Counted from the first letter of the stretch, positions 25,802 to 34,615 are shown. The stretch: DNA of 41,843 nt from Asticcacaulis sp. UBA2476 (GCA_002342035.1 DDPE01000068.1:1-41843); one strand, 5' to 3'. Made by a program: numbers and translations. The notes: generated by a model from the sequence alone, not told the origin.

Positions 25802-27970
25802 ATGCCAGAGCGTTATGAGATGCAAAAGGCACTCTTTATCTCCGATATTACCGATCAGATCGCACCGATTGCGCCCGATTGCCCCAACGCGGTTATATAT
25901 GACCTGTTCCGCGATACGCCCGATCTGATGGTGGTCGCCGTGGCTGATGCCGACGGCACAGTGCTCGGCCTGATCGAGCGCCATACCTTCAACCTTCGGA
26001 TGGCTGCGGAATTTGGTCGCGCCCTGTTTAGCCGCAAGCCCGTCACGGCCATGATGGATGCCGACCCGCTCAGGGTCGATGTGGACACGCCGTTACGCGA
26101 CTTTACCCGCGCCACCTTGGCCGAGCGTCCGTCGGAGCTTATGCGCGGTTTTATCGCCACTCGCGACGGCAAATATGCCGGTGTCGGCACCTCCCTGTCG
26201 GTGCTTAAGGCCATCAGCGCCGACCTGCAAAATGCCTTTGATCTCCAGCAAATTATGACCGACGACCTATTGCGTCTGAGCGCTGAGGCCCAACGCAGTC
26301 AGGTGTTTCTGAACACCGTCATCAACAATATCCCGGCCATGGTGCTGGTCAAAAATGCCGACGATCAGCGCATACGCCTGATCAACCGCGCCGGCGAAAA
26401 GCTATTTAACGTCAAGGCCAGTGATGTCGTCGGCAAAACCAGCCAGGACCTGTTCCCTGCCGATGTCACCACCCGTATTCTGGCCAGCGACCGCAAGGCA
26501 CTGGATTCGTCTGAGGCGGTCATCATGGAGGATGAAACCTTCACCGACGACCAGCAGCGTAAGCGCGTACTGCAACTCAAGAAAACCGTTCTGCGTAGTG
26601 ATAATGGCGAGGCCGACAGCATCATCACGCTCGGTATGGACCTGACCGAGCAGAAAGAGGCCGAGGCCCGCATTGCCCAACTGGCCCACTACGATCCACT
26701 GACAGGCCTGGCTAACCGGGCTCTGTTTGCCAACGATCTCGAAAAATCCTTAAGCCGCGTCCAAAGGTCAGGTCGGTCGTTCGCGCTGATGTGCCTTGAT
26801 CTGGATCGTTTTAAGGCGGTCAATGATTCCTATGGCCATATGATGGGGGATCAGTTGCTGATTCAGGTCGCCGAGCGTCTGCGCGGGTGCGTGCGTAAGG
26901 GTGATATGATCGCCCGCATGGGCGGCGACGAATTTGCCGTTATTCAGGACATCACCCGCACTGATGATGCCCAACATCTGGCCGGACGCATCGTCGAGGC
27001 CATGAAAGCCCCGTTCAAGGTCGGCGACATGCGTTTCCAGATCGGCATTTCGATCGGTATTGTCATCGCGCCGCAAGATGGTCTTGATCCGCATAACCTG
27101 TTGTCACGCGCGGATCTGGCCATGTACCGCGTCAAGGCCGAAGGCCGTAACGGCTGGTGTTTCTTCCGCCCCGAAATGGATGAGCAGCTACAGCGCCGGC
27201 TTGAGATGGAACAGGATCTGAGACGCGCTCTGGCCGACAACCAGTTCCAGCTTTACTTCCAGCCCTTGCTCAATCTCGATACTCACGAAATCACCTCGTT
27301 TGAGGCGCTGCTGCGCTGGCATCATCCGGTGCGCGGCATGGTCTCACCGGCCGAGTTCATACCCGTCGCCGAAGAATCCGGCCTGATCGGGCCGCTGGGC
27401 GAGTGGGTGCTGAAAACCGCCTGTAATGCTGCCGCTACGTGGCCGCAACCGTGGCGGATTGCTGTCAATATCTCCCCGCTCCAGTTCCGGCATAAGTCCC
27501 TGCCTGTGCTGGTCAAAAAGGCGCTCAAGGCCTCCGGTCTGCCCGCCAGCCGGCTTGAGCTTGAAATCACCGAAAGCGTACTGCTGGAAAACGAAAAGCA
27601 GAACCTGAGCATATTGACCCAAATCCGCGATATGGGCGTGCGCATCGCTATGGATGATTTCGGCACCGGCTATTCGTCCTTAAGTTACCTACGCGCCTTC
27701 CCGTTCGATAAGATTAAGATAGACCAGTCGTTTGTGCGCGACCTGCCTCACGACCGCGATGCCTTATCGATCATCCGCGCCATCACCGACATGGCGCAAT
27801 CGCTGGGGGTGCGCATCACCGCCGAAGGGGTTGAGACCGCGGATCAGATGGAGGCCCTGAAAGACCTGGGCTGCCATGAAGCGCAAGGCTACCTGATTGG
27901 CCGCCCCGCACCGGGGATTGAGGCCTATTGCCCGGTGGTTAAGCCAGAAGCCAAAACGGTGGCGGCGTAA
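25802..27970 (+). CDS. GGDEF-EAL c-di-GMP enzyme with CBS-like and PAS sensory domains
   Basis: A 722-residue cytoplasmic signalling protein. In order: a CBS-pair-like region (about 10-140), a PAS domain (about 165-285), a diguanylate cyclase domain with intact GGDEF (374-378), and a phosphodiesterase domain with intact EAL (501-503) and DDFGTGYSSLSYL. RKGD (365-368) sits five residues before GGDEF, the canonical inhibitory I-site. Both catalytic signatures look competent, so it may make or break c-di-GMP according to the sensory state. No membrane segment is seen. The ATG at 25802 is chosen; a GTG 45 bp upstream is possible. It is probably monocistronic and ends at a structured repeat. Confidence 0.93.
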   Translation: MPERYEMQKALFISDITDQIAPIAPDCPNAVIYDLFRDTPDLMVVAVADADGTVLGLIERHTFNLRMAAEFGRALFSRKPVTAMMDADPLRVDVDTPLRDFTRATLAERPSELMRGFIATRDGKYAGVGTSLSVLKAISADLQNAFDLQQIMTDDLLRLSAEAQRSQVFLNTVINNIPAMVLVKNADDQRIRLINRAGEKLFNVKASDVVGKTSQDLFPADVTTRILASDRKALDSSEAVIMEDETFTDDQQRKRVLQLKKTVLRSDNGEADSIITLGMDLTEQKEAEARIAQLAHYDPLTGLANRALFANDLEKSLSRVQRSGRSFALMCLDLDRFKAVNDSYGHMMGDQLLIQVAERLRGCVRKGDMIARMGGDEFAVIQDITRTDDAQHLAGRIVEAMKAPFKVGDMRFQIGISIGIVIAPQDGLDPHNLLSRADLAMYRVKAEGRNGWCFFRPEMDEQLQRRLEMEQDLRRALADNQFQLYFQPLLNLDTHEITSFEALLRWHHPVRGMVSPAEFIPVAEESGLIGPLGEWVLKTACNAAATWPQPWRIAVNISPLQFRHKSLPVLVKKALKASGLPASRLELEITESVLLENEKQNLSILTQIRDMGVRIAMDDFGTGYSSLSYLRAFPFDKIKIDQSFVRDLPHDRDALSIIRAITDMAQSLGVRITAEGVETADQMEALKDLGCHEAQGYLIGRPAPGIEAYCPVVKPEAKTVAA

Positions 27971-27974
27971 AGAA

Positions 27975-28099
27975 TACCCCTCCGTCTGCTCATTTCATTC
28001 GCAGCCACCTCCCCACTACGTAGGGAGGAGAAGTTGCTCCCTCCTCCCTACGTAGTGGGGAGGTGGCTTTTTGGCGTCAGCCAAAAAGACGGAGGGGTA
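27975..28099. repeat. Intergenic palindromic repeat folding as a three-way junction
   Basis: Outer 13-bp arms (27975-27987 and 28087-28099, TACCCCTCCGTCT and its complement) enclose two perfect hairpins: 28-bp arms at 28003-28030 and 28041-28068 with a 10-nt loop, and CTTTTTGGC/GCCAAAAAG around GTCA at 28067-28088. Related, diverged copies occur near 31412-31564 and 31971-32027. Confidence 0.85.
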
Positions 28100-28169
28100 C
28101 GCTTTTAAACCACCTTCCGCCCCCGTGACTTACGGGCTATAGTCCCGCAAAACGTCATGGGGGAATGCT

Positions 28170-29909
28170 ATGTTGGACGCTGCCAAACAACCGTTTTCGG
28201 AGCGCCACGCGCTGATATTCCGTGCTGTTATCGGGGTGCTGTTCGGATTGGTTCTGGCCTATATCCAAACCTATACGGACGCCCACCGACCCGAACATCC
28301 GATCGATCCGTCTAAGATTACCCAGACCTATATCTGGCACCAGATCGCCTTTTTAACGGTCGCGTTGAGCGCCTTTATCTATTGGGCGGGGGCGGCGGCC
28401 ATGCGTCGGGGTACGCTGCTGATCTGGGGCCTGATCAGCATGGCGCTGATCGCCGTGATTGCCTGGACACAGTACCAGCAGAACCCGACGCCTTATTTCT
28501 CACCGTTCTGGGGTACAGCGACGTTTCTGTTGTACCCGCTATTGTTCATCGCCCATGAACTGACCTCCAGCGGTGATCAGGCCCGCAAACCCATCGCCCC
28601 CTACAGCCTCTATTTCGACGAAGCGTGGAAGCGCGGGGTGCAGCTATGCCTGTGCATCCTGTTTACCCTTTTGCTGTGGGGGATTTTGTGGCTGGGGGCG
28701 TCGCTGCTCGGCTTCATCGGCTTTGACTGGTTCAAAAAGCTGCTGGAGCAGGAATATTTCAACTTCCCCGTCACCGGGTTGGCGCTCGGGGTTTCGGTGC
28801 ATCTGTCGGATGTCCAGACCAAATTGCTGGCCAATGTCCGCGCGTTGATTTTGGGTGTGCTGTCGTGGCTGTTGCCGGTGATCGTGCTGGTGGGGCTGAT
28901 CTTTACGGTCAGTTTGTGCTTTAGCGGCCTTGAGCCCCTGTGGAAGACCAAGGCCGCGACGGCGACGCTTTTGGGGGCGTGTTTGGGGCTGGTGCTGCTG
29001 ATCAACGCCGCCTATCAGCAGGGCGACGAAGAGCGCCCCGTCAATATCGCGCTCAAAATCGCCGCCCGGATTGGTTGCGGCCTGATCCTGATTTTCTCTG
29101 TGCTGGCGGCCTATGCGCTCAGTTTGCGGATCGGTCAGTACGGCCTGACGCCGGCGCGGATCATGGCGCTGGTCGGCGTGATTGTGGCGCTGCTGTACGG
29201 GTTCGGTTACGCGGTGGCCGCCGTCATGCCCGGTCGCTGGCTGCGTCTGGTTGAGCCGCTCAATATCGCCTTTGCCATCGCCAAGTGCGCGATTTTCATC
29301 GCCGTCCTGACGCCGATCGCTACCCCTGCCCGCCTCAGTGTCAATGATCAGGTCGCCCGCCTGCAATCGGGTAAGGTGGCGCCGGACCAGTTGGACTGGA
29401 ACCTGCTGCGGTTTGAGACCGGCGTTTATGGCAGCCGCGCCCTTGATACGCTTGAGGAAAACGGCGCCAGCGATGTCATTCGCAAGAAAGCGACCGAGGC
29501 CAAGACCATAAAAGAGCGCTATCAACTCACACCGCCCTCCAAATCCGTTAAACCGTCCGCGGGGCAGTTCAAACTCATCGCCCCCGCTGATGGCGTAATG
29601 CCCGCAACCTACTTGACGCAGAGCTTCGACATTGACGGTTACGACACACCTCAGTGTGTAAAAACGGCCTCGAAACTGTGTCAGGTGTCATTGATCGATC
29701 TTAACCGGGACACCGCGCCGGAGATTGTCATGCTTGATGACAACGCCCTGCGGATTTACGTCTTTTTGGATGACAAATGGCAGCAACAAACGGTCGATTT
29801 CAGCCTTAGCGACGCTCAAAAAACGGCTTTTCTTAATGGTGAAATTAAAGTCAGTCGCCCGGAATGGGACTATCTCATGATCGGCGATAAGCTCATCACG
29901 CCACACTAA
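28170..29909 (+). CDS. DUF4153 domain multi-pass membrane protein
   Basis: A 579-residue membrane protein. About ten hydrophobic segments fill residues 20-400, then a soluble C-terminal part of about 180 residues. The DUF4153 core is recognisable around residues 150-380 (FNFPVTGLALGVSVHLSDVQTKLL and what follows). The C-terminal segment DLNRDTAPEIVMLDDNALRIYVF resembles an FG-GAP/VCBS-type calcium loop, which is odd for this family and suggests a surface or periplasmic beta-structure. GGGGGAATGCT precedes the ATG. Function unknown. It is followed about 100 bp later by a tiny membrane protein on the same strand. Confidence 0.8.
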   Translation: MLDAAKQPFSERHALIFRAVIGVLFGLVLAYIQTYTDAHRPEHPIDPSKITQTYIWHQIAFLTVALSAFIYWAGAAAMRRGTLLIWGLISMALIAVIAWTQYQQNPTPYFSPFWGTATFLLYPLLFIAHELTSSGDQARKPIAPYSLYFDEAWKRGVQLCLCILFTLLLWGILWLGASLLGFIGFDWFKKLLEQEYFNFPVTGLALGVSVHLSDVQTKLLANVRALILGVLSWLLPVIVLVGLIFTVSLCFSGLEPLWKTKAATATLLGACLGLVLLINAAYQQGDEERPVNIALKIAARIGCGLILIFSVLAAYALSLRIGQYGLTPARIMALVGVIVALLYGFGYAVAAVMPGRWLRLVEPLNIAFAIAKCAIFIAVLTPIATPARLSVNDQVARLQSGKVAPDQLDWNLLRFETGVYGSRALDTLEENGASDVIRKKATEAKTIKERYQLTPPSKSVKPSAGQFKLIAPADGVMPATYLTQSFDIDGYDTPQCVKTASKLCQVSLIDLNRDTAPEIVMLDDNALRIYVFLDDKWQQQTVDFSLSDAQKTAFLNGEIKVSRPEWDYLMIGDKLITPH

Positions 29910-30010
29910 CAATCCGATCATTTCTTTATATTCCGAACTGTCCTCCGCATTTAAACCTGAGACAACTGGGCCTAGGTTCATCTTACCCATGAACCCAAAG
30001 GAATTTACCC

Positions 30011-30199
30011 ATGCCCCTTATTAACCTTGTTGTTGTGCTTATAGTCGTCGGTGTCCTGCTGTGGCTGGTCAACACCTATATCCCGATGGACGGCAAGATC
30101 AAAAACATCCTCAACGCGGTCGTCGTGATCGGCGTCGTGCTATGGCTGCTTCAGGTATTTGGCCTGTTCAGCAGCCTGTCCGGCGTCACCGTCGGCTAA
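30011..30199 (+). CDS. Thivi_2564-type small membrane protein
   Basis: A 62-residue protein with two hydrophobic helices (about 3-23 and 33-53) separated by NTYIPMDGKIKNILN, the signature of this small conserved family common in Proteobacteria. AAAGGAA precedes the ATG. Function unknown. Its stop codon touches a structured repeat beginning at 30199 that may act as terminator. Confidence 0.85.
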   Translation: MPLINLVVVLIVVGVLLWLVNTYIPMDGKIKNILNAVVVIGVVLWLLQVFGLFSSLSGVTVG

Positions 30200-30242
30200 C
30201 AAGGGTGCGAGCACCCTTGACCCGTTAGTTGGAGCCGGCTGA
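30199..30242 (+). repeat. Structured repeat family A, copy 1
   Basis: The hairpin AAGGGTGC-GA-GCACCCTT is followed by the conserved tail TTGACCCGTTAGTTGG. A second copy at 41299-41340, same strand, matches at 38 of 44 positions and swaps a T:A for a G:C pair in the stem. Confidence 0.75.
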
Positions 30243-30246
30243 TACG

Positions 30247-31251
30247 TCAGCGCTCTACAGACTCCATAAGGCCCGTTTGCGCAAACAGTTCAACTGAGCG
30301 CAGGCGGGCCTTTATGTCGTGGATCGGCATGGAGATAATCAGTTCATCAGCCTCCGTCTGCGCCAAAAACGCCCGCAGTTTCGCCTTGATGGTCTCAAGC
30401 GATCCGACCACCGCATATTTCAGCATATGATCGACCATCGCCGCCTCATCAGGGCTTAACTGCAAACCGCGATTAGGCTTGGGGAACGGTTTGCGGTCAT
30501 TGCGGCGCAGATTGGCGAACGATTGCTGCATCGACGTATAGAGATATTTCGCCTCATCGTCCGTATCGGCGGCCACCCCCATGATCCCGACCATCGCATA
30601 AGGCTTATCAAGCACTGCCGACGGTTTAAACTGGCTGCTGTAGATACTTAAGGCCTGAAACAGATGCTCCGGCGCAAAGTGCGACGCGAACGCATAGGGT
30701 AAGCCCAGCATGGCCGCCAGTTGCGCGCTATAGAGGCTCGACCCCAACAGCCAGATCGGCACGTTGCTATTCATCCCCGGCACGGCGATGACCGGGTGGC
30801 TTGACGCATCACCGCCCTCACCCAGATAGGCCTGTAACTCCAGCACATCATTGGGGAAGCTATCAACCCCGGCGTCCATATTGCGGCGGAGCGCCCGCGC
30901 AGTTTTCATGTCGGTCCCCGGCGCGCGCCCCAACCCCAGATCAACACGGTCAGGAAACAGCGCCTCCAGCGTACCGAACTGTTCCGCAATCACCAGCGGC
31001 GAATGGTTGGGCAGCATGATCCCGCCGGAGCCGATGCGGATGGTCTTCGTCGCCTGACCCACATGGGCGATGACGATCGAGGTTGCGGCTGAAGCTATCC
31101 CCGGCATACCGTGATGTTCCGCCAGCCAGTAGCGCGTATAGCCCAGCTTTTCGGCAGCTTTCGCCATCGTCGCGGAATTATCGAGCGCCTCACGCACTGT
31201 CCCGCCCTCACCGACCTGCGACAAATCAAGAATGGAAAACGGGATCATCAC
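30247..31251 (-). CDS. LLM-class flavin-dependent oxidoreductase (luciferase-like monooxygenase)
   Basis: A 334-residue luciferase-like TIM-barrel protein of the YhbW/LuxA-like branch: FSILDLSQVGEG, YTRYWLAEHHGMPGIASAATSIVIAHV and RIGSGGIMLPNHSPLVIAEQFGTLEALFPDRVDLGLGRAPGTD are diagnostic. These enzymes use reduced FMN or F420 for monooxygenation or related reactions; substrate unknown. GGAGG lies 6 bp before the ATG at 31251. A 24-bp palindrome overlaps the ribosome binding site, suggesting repression at the DNA or RNA level. It appears to be a single-gene unit. Confidence 0.93.
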   Translation of the reverse strand: MMIPFSILDLSQVGEGGTVREALDNSATMAKAAEKLGYTRYWLAEHHGMPGIASAATSIVIAHVGQATKTIRIGSGGIMLPNHSPLVIAEQFGTLEALFPDRVDLGLGRAPGTDMKTARALRRNMDAGVDSFPNDVLELQAYLGEGGDASSHPVIAVPGMNSNVPIWLLGSSLYSAQLAAMLGLPYAFASHFAPEHLFQALSIYSSQFKPSAVLDKPYAMVGIMGVAADTDDEAKYLYTSMQQSFANLRRNDRKPFPKPNRGLQLSPDEAAMVDHMLKYAVVGSLETIKAKLRAFLAQTEADELIISMPIHDIKARLRSVELFAQTGLMESVER

Positions 31252-31257
31252 TTACCT

Positions 31258-31281
31258 CCGATGTGAGCCAGCTCACATCGG
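31258..31281. promoter_or_regulatory. CRP/FNR-consensus palindrome overlapping the ribosome binding site of the LLM gene
   Basis: The core GATGTGAGCCAGCTCACATC (31260-31279) extends to a perfect inverted repeat of 11-bp arms around 2 bp. Inside is TGTGA-N6-TCACA, the CRP-family consensus. Its edge overlaps GGAGG, so binding, or an RNA hairpin, would hinder expression. Confidence 0.6.
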
Positions 31282-31354
31282 GTAAGCGGCACATGACAGA
31301 TGCCTTATGTAGGAGGTTCGGTTACGATTTGAAGGTTTAGACAGGAATTAAGTC

Positions 31355-31377
31355 GCAGGGTCACAGACCCTGCACCC
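31355..31377 (+). repeat. Structured repeat family B, copy 1
   Basis: GCAGGGTC-ACA-GACCCTGC followed by ACCC. A matching element lies on the minus strand directly after the tuf stop, with a compensating base-pair change. Confidence 0.6.
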
Positions 31378-31411
31378 GAAACTTATACATCGTTGAAATC
31401 GTCAGGCCGCA

Positions 31412-31564
31412 CTCCCTCCTCCCTATGCTTGCATGGGGAGGTGGATCGGCGCGCATGCGACGAGACGGAGGGGGATAGCACTTACGGCCAATTCTCGCAG
31501 CCTTTGGCCGCTCGCCCCTCCACCGCTACGCGGTCCCCCTCCCCAGCATAGCTAGGGAGGAGAA
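31412..31564. repeat. Diverged copy of the palindromic repeat, halves rearranged
   Basis: The segment at 31412-31477 matches the right half of the 27975-28099 element (CTCCTCCCTA, GGGGAGGTGG, GAGACGGAGGGG landmarks). The segment at 31513-31564 matches its left half (CCCCTCC, CCTCCCCA, TAGGGAGGAG). The halves are in the opposite order but can still pair. Together with copy 1 of repeat family B and the palindrome at 31258, this accounts for most of the 336-bp gene-free stretch; nothing else is seen in it. Confidence 0.65.
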
Positions 31565-31587
31565 GATAAAAAACGCTTTTAGATTCA

Positions 31588-31932
31588 TTATTCAAACCGA
31601 TGCGTGACCTCAATATCCCCGACAATCGCGTCATTGAAGGCAGCCAGTTCTTCGGCCGGAATCCAGTATTCCTGATGATCACGACCACCGGCATCCTGAA
31701 TGTCGTATTTTTTGAGGAACTCATTTTTGACCTCGAAGCGCGTCACGTAGCCCACGCCACTGGCGGGGACGTTCCAGTCCCGCGCAATCTTGATCGCATA
31801 GGCTTCTGTGGTTACCGGATAAAAGATCGGCTGCTCCGGCAGTCGCGGTGGAAACGCCTTCATGCCCACGGTTTCCATGAGCACCAGTTCTTCCGGCCCT
31901 ACTGGCCGCCAAAGGGTAGTGGTTTCAGTCAT
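31588..31932 (-). CDS. Small conserved cytoplasmic protein of unknown function
   Basis: A 114-residue protein with LWRPVGPEELVLMETVGMKAFPPRLPEQPIFYPVTTEAYA and HQEYWIPAEELAAFNDAIVG. This is a widespread bacterial family that I recall being labelled, loosely, ADP-ribosylation/crystallin J1 in databases; the label says little about function. No signal peptide, membrane segment or catalytic motif is evident. The ribosome binding site is weak. It is flanked by palindromic repeats on both sides and seems to be a single gene. Confidence 0.75.
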   Translation of the reverse strand: MTETTTLWRPVGPEELVLMETVGMKAFPPRLPEQPIFYPVTTEAYAIKIARDWNVPASGVGYVTRFEVKNEFLKKYDIQDAGGRDHQEYWIPAEELAAFNDAIVGDIEVTHRFE

Positions 31933-31970
31933 GTTGGAAGCTTAAGCAAGTTTTACCGGAAAAGAAAGAG

Positions 31971-32027
31971 TCCCCACCACCATCCGGGTACCCCGGACGG
32001 TCCCCCTCCCCAACACGGTTGGGGAGG
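31971..32027. repeat. Third, short member of the palindromic repeat group
   Basis: It contains CCTCCCCAAC-ACG-GTTGGGGAGG (32005-32027), a perfect 10-bp hairpin, preceded by a TCCGGG/CCCGGA hairpin. The CCTCCCC/GGGGAGG landmarks are shared with the elements at 27975 and 31412. Confidence 0.55.
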
Positions 32028-32037
32028 TATAAAAGAC

Positions 32038-32127
32038 AAATCCCGGCGTCGGGCCGCCCCGAGCCGGGATTTGACAATTTACGCCCGCTCAAAAGTACAC
32101 TGAGCGAAAGCGAAGGACTTTTGAGCG
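32038..32127 (-). terminator. Double hairpin downstream of clpA, probable terminator
   Basis: Two strong inverted repeats lie just after the clpA stop. CGCTCAAAAGT/ACTTTTGAGCG (32086-32096 and 32117-32127) encloses a 20-nt loop. AAATCCCGGC/GCCGGGATTT (32038-32047 and 32063-32072) contains an inner TCGGG/CCCGA. On the minus strand the second is followed by a T-rich stretch. Confidence 0.6.
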
Positions 32128-32128
32128 A

Positions 32129-34441
32129 TTAATCCACCACTTCGGCCTTAGACGCGTTCTTGTCCTTGGCTGGGGTGATGTCGAAGCCGATCTTGCCCTC
32201 GTCGGTGAGTTTGACGAGGATATGACCGCCGCGCACCAGCTTGCCGAACAGGATCTCGTCGGCCAGCGGCTTTTTGATGTATTCCTGAATGACCCGCGCC
32301 AATGGACGCGCGCCGTACAGTTCGTCGTAGCCGTTCTCCGACAGCCACTTGGCGGCATCGTCGGTCAGGGTGATCGTGATGTTGCGATCCGCTAACTGCA
32401 TTTCCAGTTGCAGGATGAACTTGTGCACGACCTGGCTGATGACATCGGCCTTCAGTTGCTTGAAGCCGACGATGGCATCCAGACGGTTGCGGAATTCCGG
32501 CGTAAACAGACGCTTGATCGCCGCATCGTCTTCGCCTTCGACCTTGGCCCGACCAAAACCGATCGAGTTCTTCTGGTTGTCCGAAGCGCCCGCATTTGTC
32601 GTCATGATCAGGATCACATTGCGGAAATCGACCTTCTTGCCAACCGCATCCGTCAACATGCCATGATCCATGACCTGCAGCAGGATGTTGTAGATATCGG
32701 CGTGGGCCTTTTCGATTTCGTCAAGCAGCACGACCGCATGCGGTTGCTGATCGACGGCATCGGTGAGTAACCCGCCCTGATCATGGCCGACATAGCCCGG
32801 AGGGGCCCCGATCAGGCGCGACACGGTGTGGCGCTCCATATATTCGGACATGTCAAAGCGCAGAAGCTCGATCCCCAGAGTGGACGCCAGTTGCTTGGCC
32901 ACTTCGGTCTTACCCACCCCGGTCGGCCCGGAGAACAGGTAACACCCAATAGGTTTCTGCGGATCGCGCAGGCCGGCTCTTGCTAACTTCATAGCGGAAC
33001 TCAATTGCTCAATGGCATCGTTCTGGCCAAAGACCACCCGTTGCAGGTCTTTTTCAAGATCACGCAGGGCCTCAGTATCGGAACGCGACACCGACTTTGA
33101 CGGGATGCGGGCGATCTTGGCGATAACCGTTTCGATCTCACGCGGGCCAATGATCTTCTTGCGCTTGGATTCCGGCAGGATGACCTGCAAGGCCCCGGCT
33201 TCGTCGATCACGTCAATAGCCTTATCCGGCAGCTTACGGTCGGTGATGTAACGCGCCGACAGCTCGACCGCGGTTCTGATGGCCGCATCGGTGTATTTCA
33301 GCTTGTGGAAGGTCTCATAGTACGGCTTAAGACCGCGCAGGATCTTGATGGTGTCGTCCGGTGACGGTTCATTGACGTCAATCTTCTGGAAGCGACGCAC
33401 CAGGGCGCGATCCTTCTCGAAGTGCTGACGGTACTCCTTATAGGTCGTGGAGCCCATGCAGCGCAGAGCACCCGACGCAAGCGCCGGCTTGAGCAGGTTG
33501 GACGCATCCATCGCCCCGCCCGACGTGGCCCCCGCACCGATGACGGTGTGGATTTCGTCGATGAACAGGACGGCGTTCGGATGGGCCTCAAGTTCTTTGA
33601 CGACCTGCTTGACGCGCTCCTCAAAGTCACCGCGATAACGTGTGCCCGCCAACAGCGTGCCCATATCAAGGCTGTAGATCGTGGCCCCGGCCAGAACTTC
33701 CGGCACTTCGCCGTCAACGATCTTTTTGGCCAGACCTTCGGCAATGGCGGTCTTGCCCACGCCCGGATCACCAACCAGCAGCGGGTTGTTTTTGGTCCGG
33801 CGGCACAGGATCTGAATGGCGCGCTCAACCTCGGCATGACGGCCGATCAGCGGATCAACCTTGCCGTGGCGTGACTTTTCATTCAGGTCAACGCAGTAGG
33901 CCGCCAGCGCATCGCCGGTAGACTTTTCGCCCTTGGATTTTTCATCCGACGGCGCACCGTCTTCGGAGGCACTGCGCACAGCGCGCGGCTCAGAGGCACC
34001 CGGCTTTTTCGCGATGCCGTGAGCGATGAAGTTGACCGCATCATAGCGCGTCATTTCCTGCTCCTGCAGGAAGAAGGCGGCGTGGCTTTCGCGTTCCGAG
34101 AAAATGGCGACCAGCACATTGGCGCCGGTGACTTCGTCGCGGCCGGATGACTGGACGTGAATGACCGCACGCTGAATGACGCGCTGGAAACCGGCTGTGG
34201 GCTTGGCTTCTTCGGATTGCGGCACCACCAGCGATTTGAGGTCGGTCTCGATATAGGCGTTCAGCGCCACCCGCAGTTTTGATAAATCTACATTACACGC
34301 GGTCATGACGGCGGCAGAGTCCACATCGTCAATGAGGGCGAGGAGGAGGTGCTCTAAGGTCGCATACTCATGATGATGAGCATTGGCGTGCCCGACGGCC
34401 CGATGAAGAGTATCTTCAAGCGCGCTGGAAAATGATGGCAT
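32129..34441 (-). CDS. clpA: ATP-dependent Clp protease ATP-binding subunit ClpA
   Basis: A 770-residue AAA+ unfoldase that feeds substrates to ClpP. The N-terminal Clp_N repeats (about 1-145) bind ClpS. The first ATPase module has Walker A GDPGVGKT (224-231) and Walker B VLFIDEIH; the second has GPTGVGKT (505-512) and a ClpP-docking IGF loop in NSIGFG. There is no ClpB-type middle coiled coil between the modules, which separates it from ClpB/ClpC. A linker rich in Lys, Ser and Glu at about 150-180 joins the N-domain. The gene lies 174 bp after clpS on the same strand, the usual order. Confidence 0.97.
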   Translation of the reverse strand: MPSFSSALEDTLHRAVGHANAHHHEYATLEHLLLALIDDVDSAAVMTACNVDLSKLRVALNAYIETDLKSLVVPQSEEAKPTAGFQRVIQRAVIHVQSSGRDEVTGANVLVAIFSERESHAAFFLQEQEMTRYDAVNFIAHGIAKKPGASEPRAVRSASEDGAPSDEKSKGEKSTGDALAAYCVDLNEKSRHGKVDPLIGRHAEVERAIQILCRRTKNNPLLVGDPGVGKTAIAEGLAKKIVDGEVPEVLAGATIYSLDMGTLLAGTRYRGDFEERVKQVVKELEAHPNAVLFIDEIHTVIGAGATSGGAMDASNLLKPALASGALRCMGSTTYKEYRQHFEKDRALVRRFQKIDVNEPSPDDTIKILRGLKPYYETFHKLKYTDAAIRTAVELSARYITDRKLPDKAIDVIDEAGALQVILPESKRKKIIGPREIETVIAKIARIPSKSVSRSDTEALRDLEKDLQRVVFGQNDAIEQLSSAMKLARAGLRDPQKPIGCYLFSGPTGVGKTEVAKQLASTLGIELLRFDMSEYMERHTVSRLIGAPPGYVGHDQGGLLTDAVDQQPHAVVLLDEIEKAHADIYNILLQVMDHGMLTDAVGKKVDFRNVILIMTTNAGASDNQKNSIGFGRAKVEGEDDAAIKRLFTPEFRNRLDAIVGFKQLKADVISQVVHKFILQLEMQLADRNITITLTDDAAKWLSENGYDELYGARPLARVIQEYIKKPLADEILFGKLVRGGHILVKLTDEGKIGFDITPAKDKNASKAEVVD

Positions 34442-34615
34442 GTTCAGCCTCCTTAAAGCTGTGATCCAAACTCTGTACTCTTTTTAGTCCTTTATTCTTG
34501 CCCCATCGGTAGTTCGCGAAACACATAAGATCTTTTGGGTCTCGGATCGTTCGCTTGCCAAAAACGCGGCCGGAATTCTAAAAACTGTATCTTCGTCTAT
34601 TACATAGGAAGCGGA

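Noticed and set aside
28644..29525. 293-codon open frame antisense to the DUF4153 gene
   Set aside because: It is rich in Gln, Arg and His as expected for the reverse of a GC-rich membrane-protein gene, and shows no domain.
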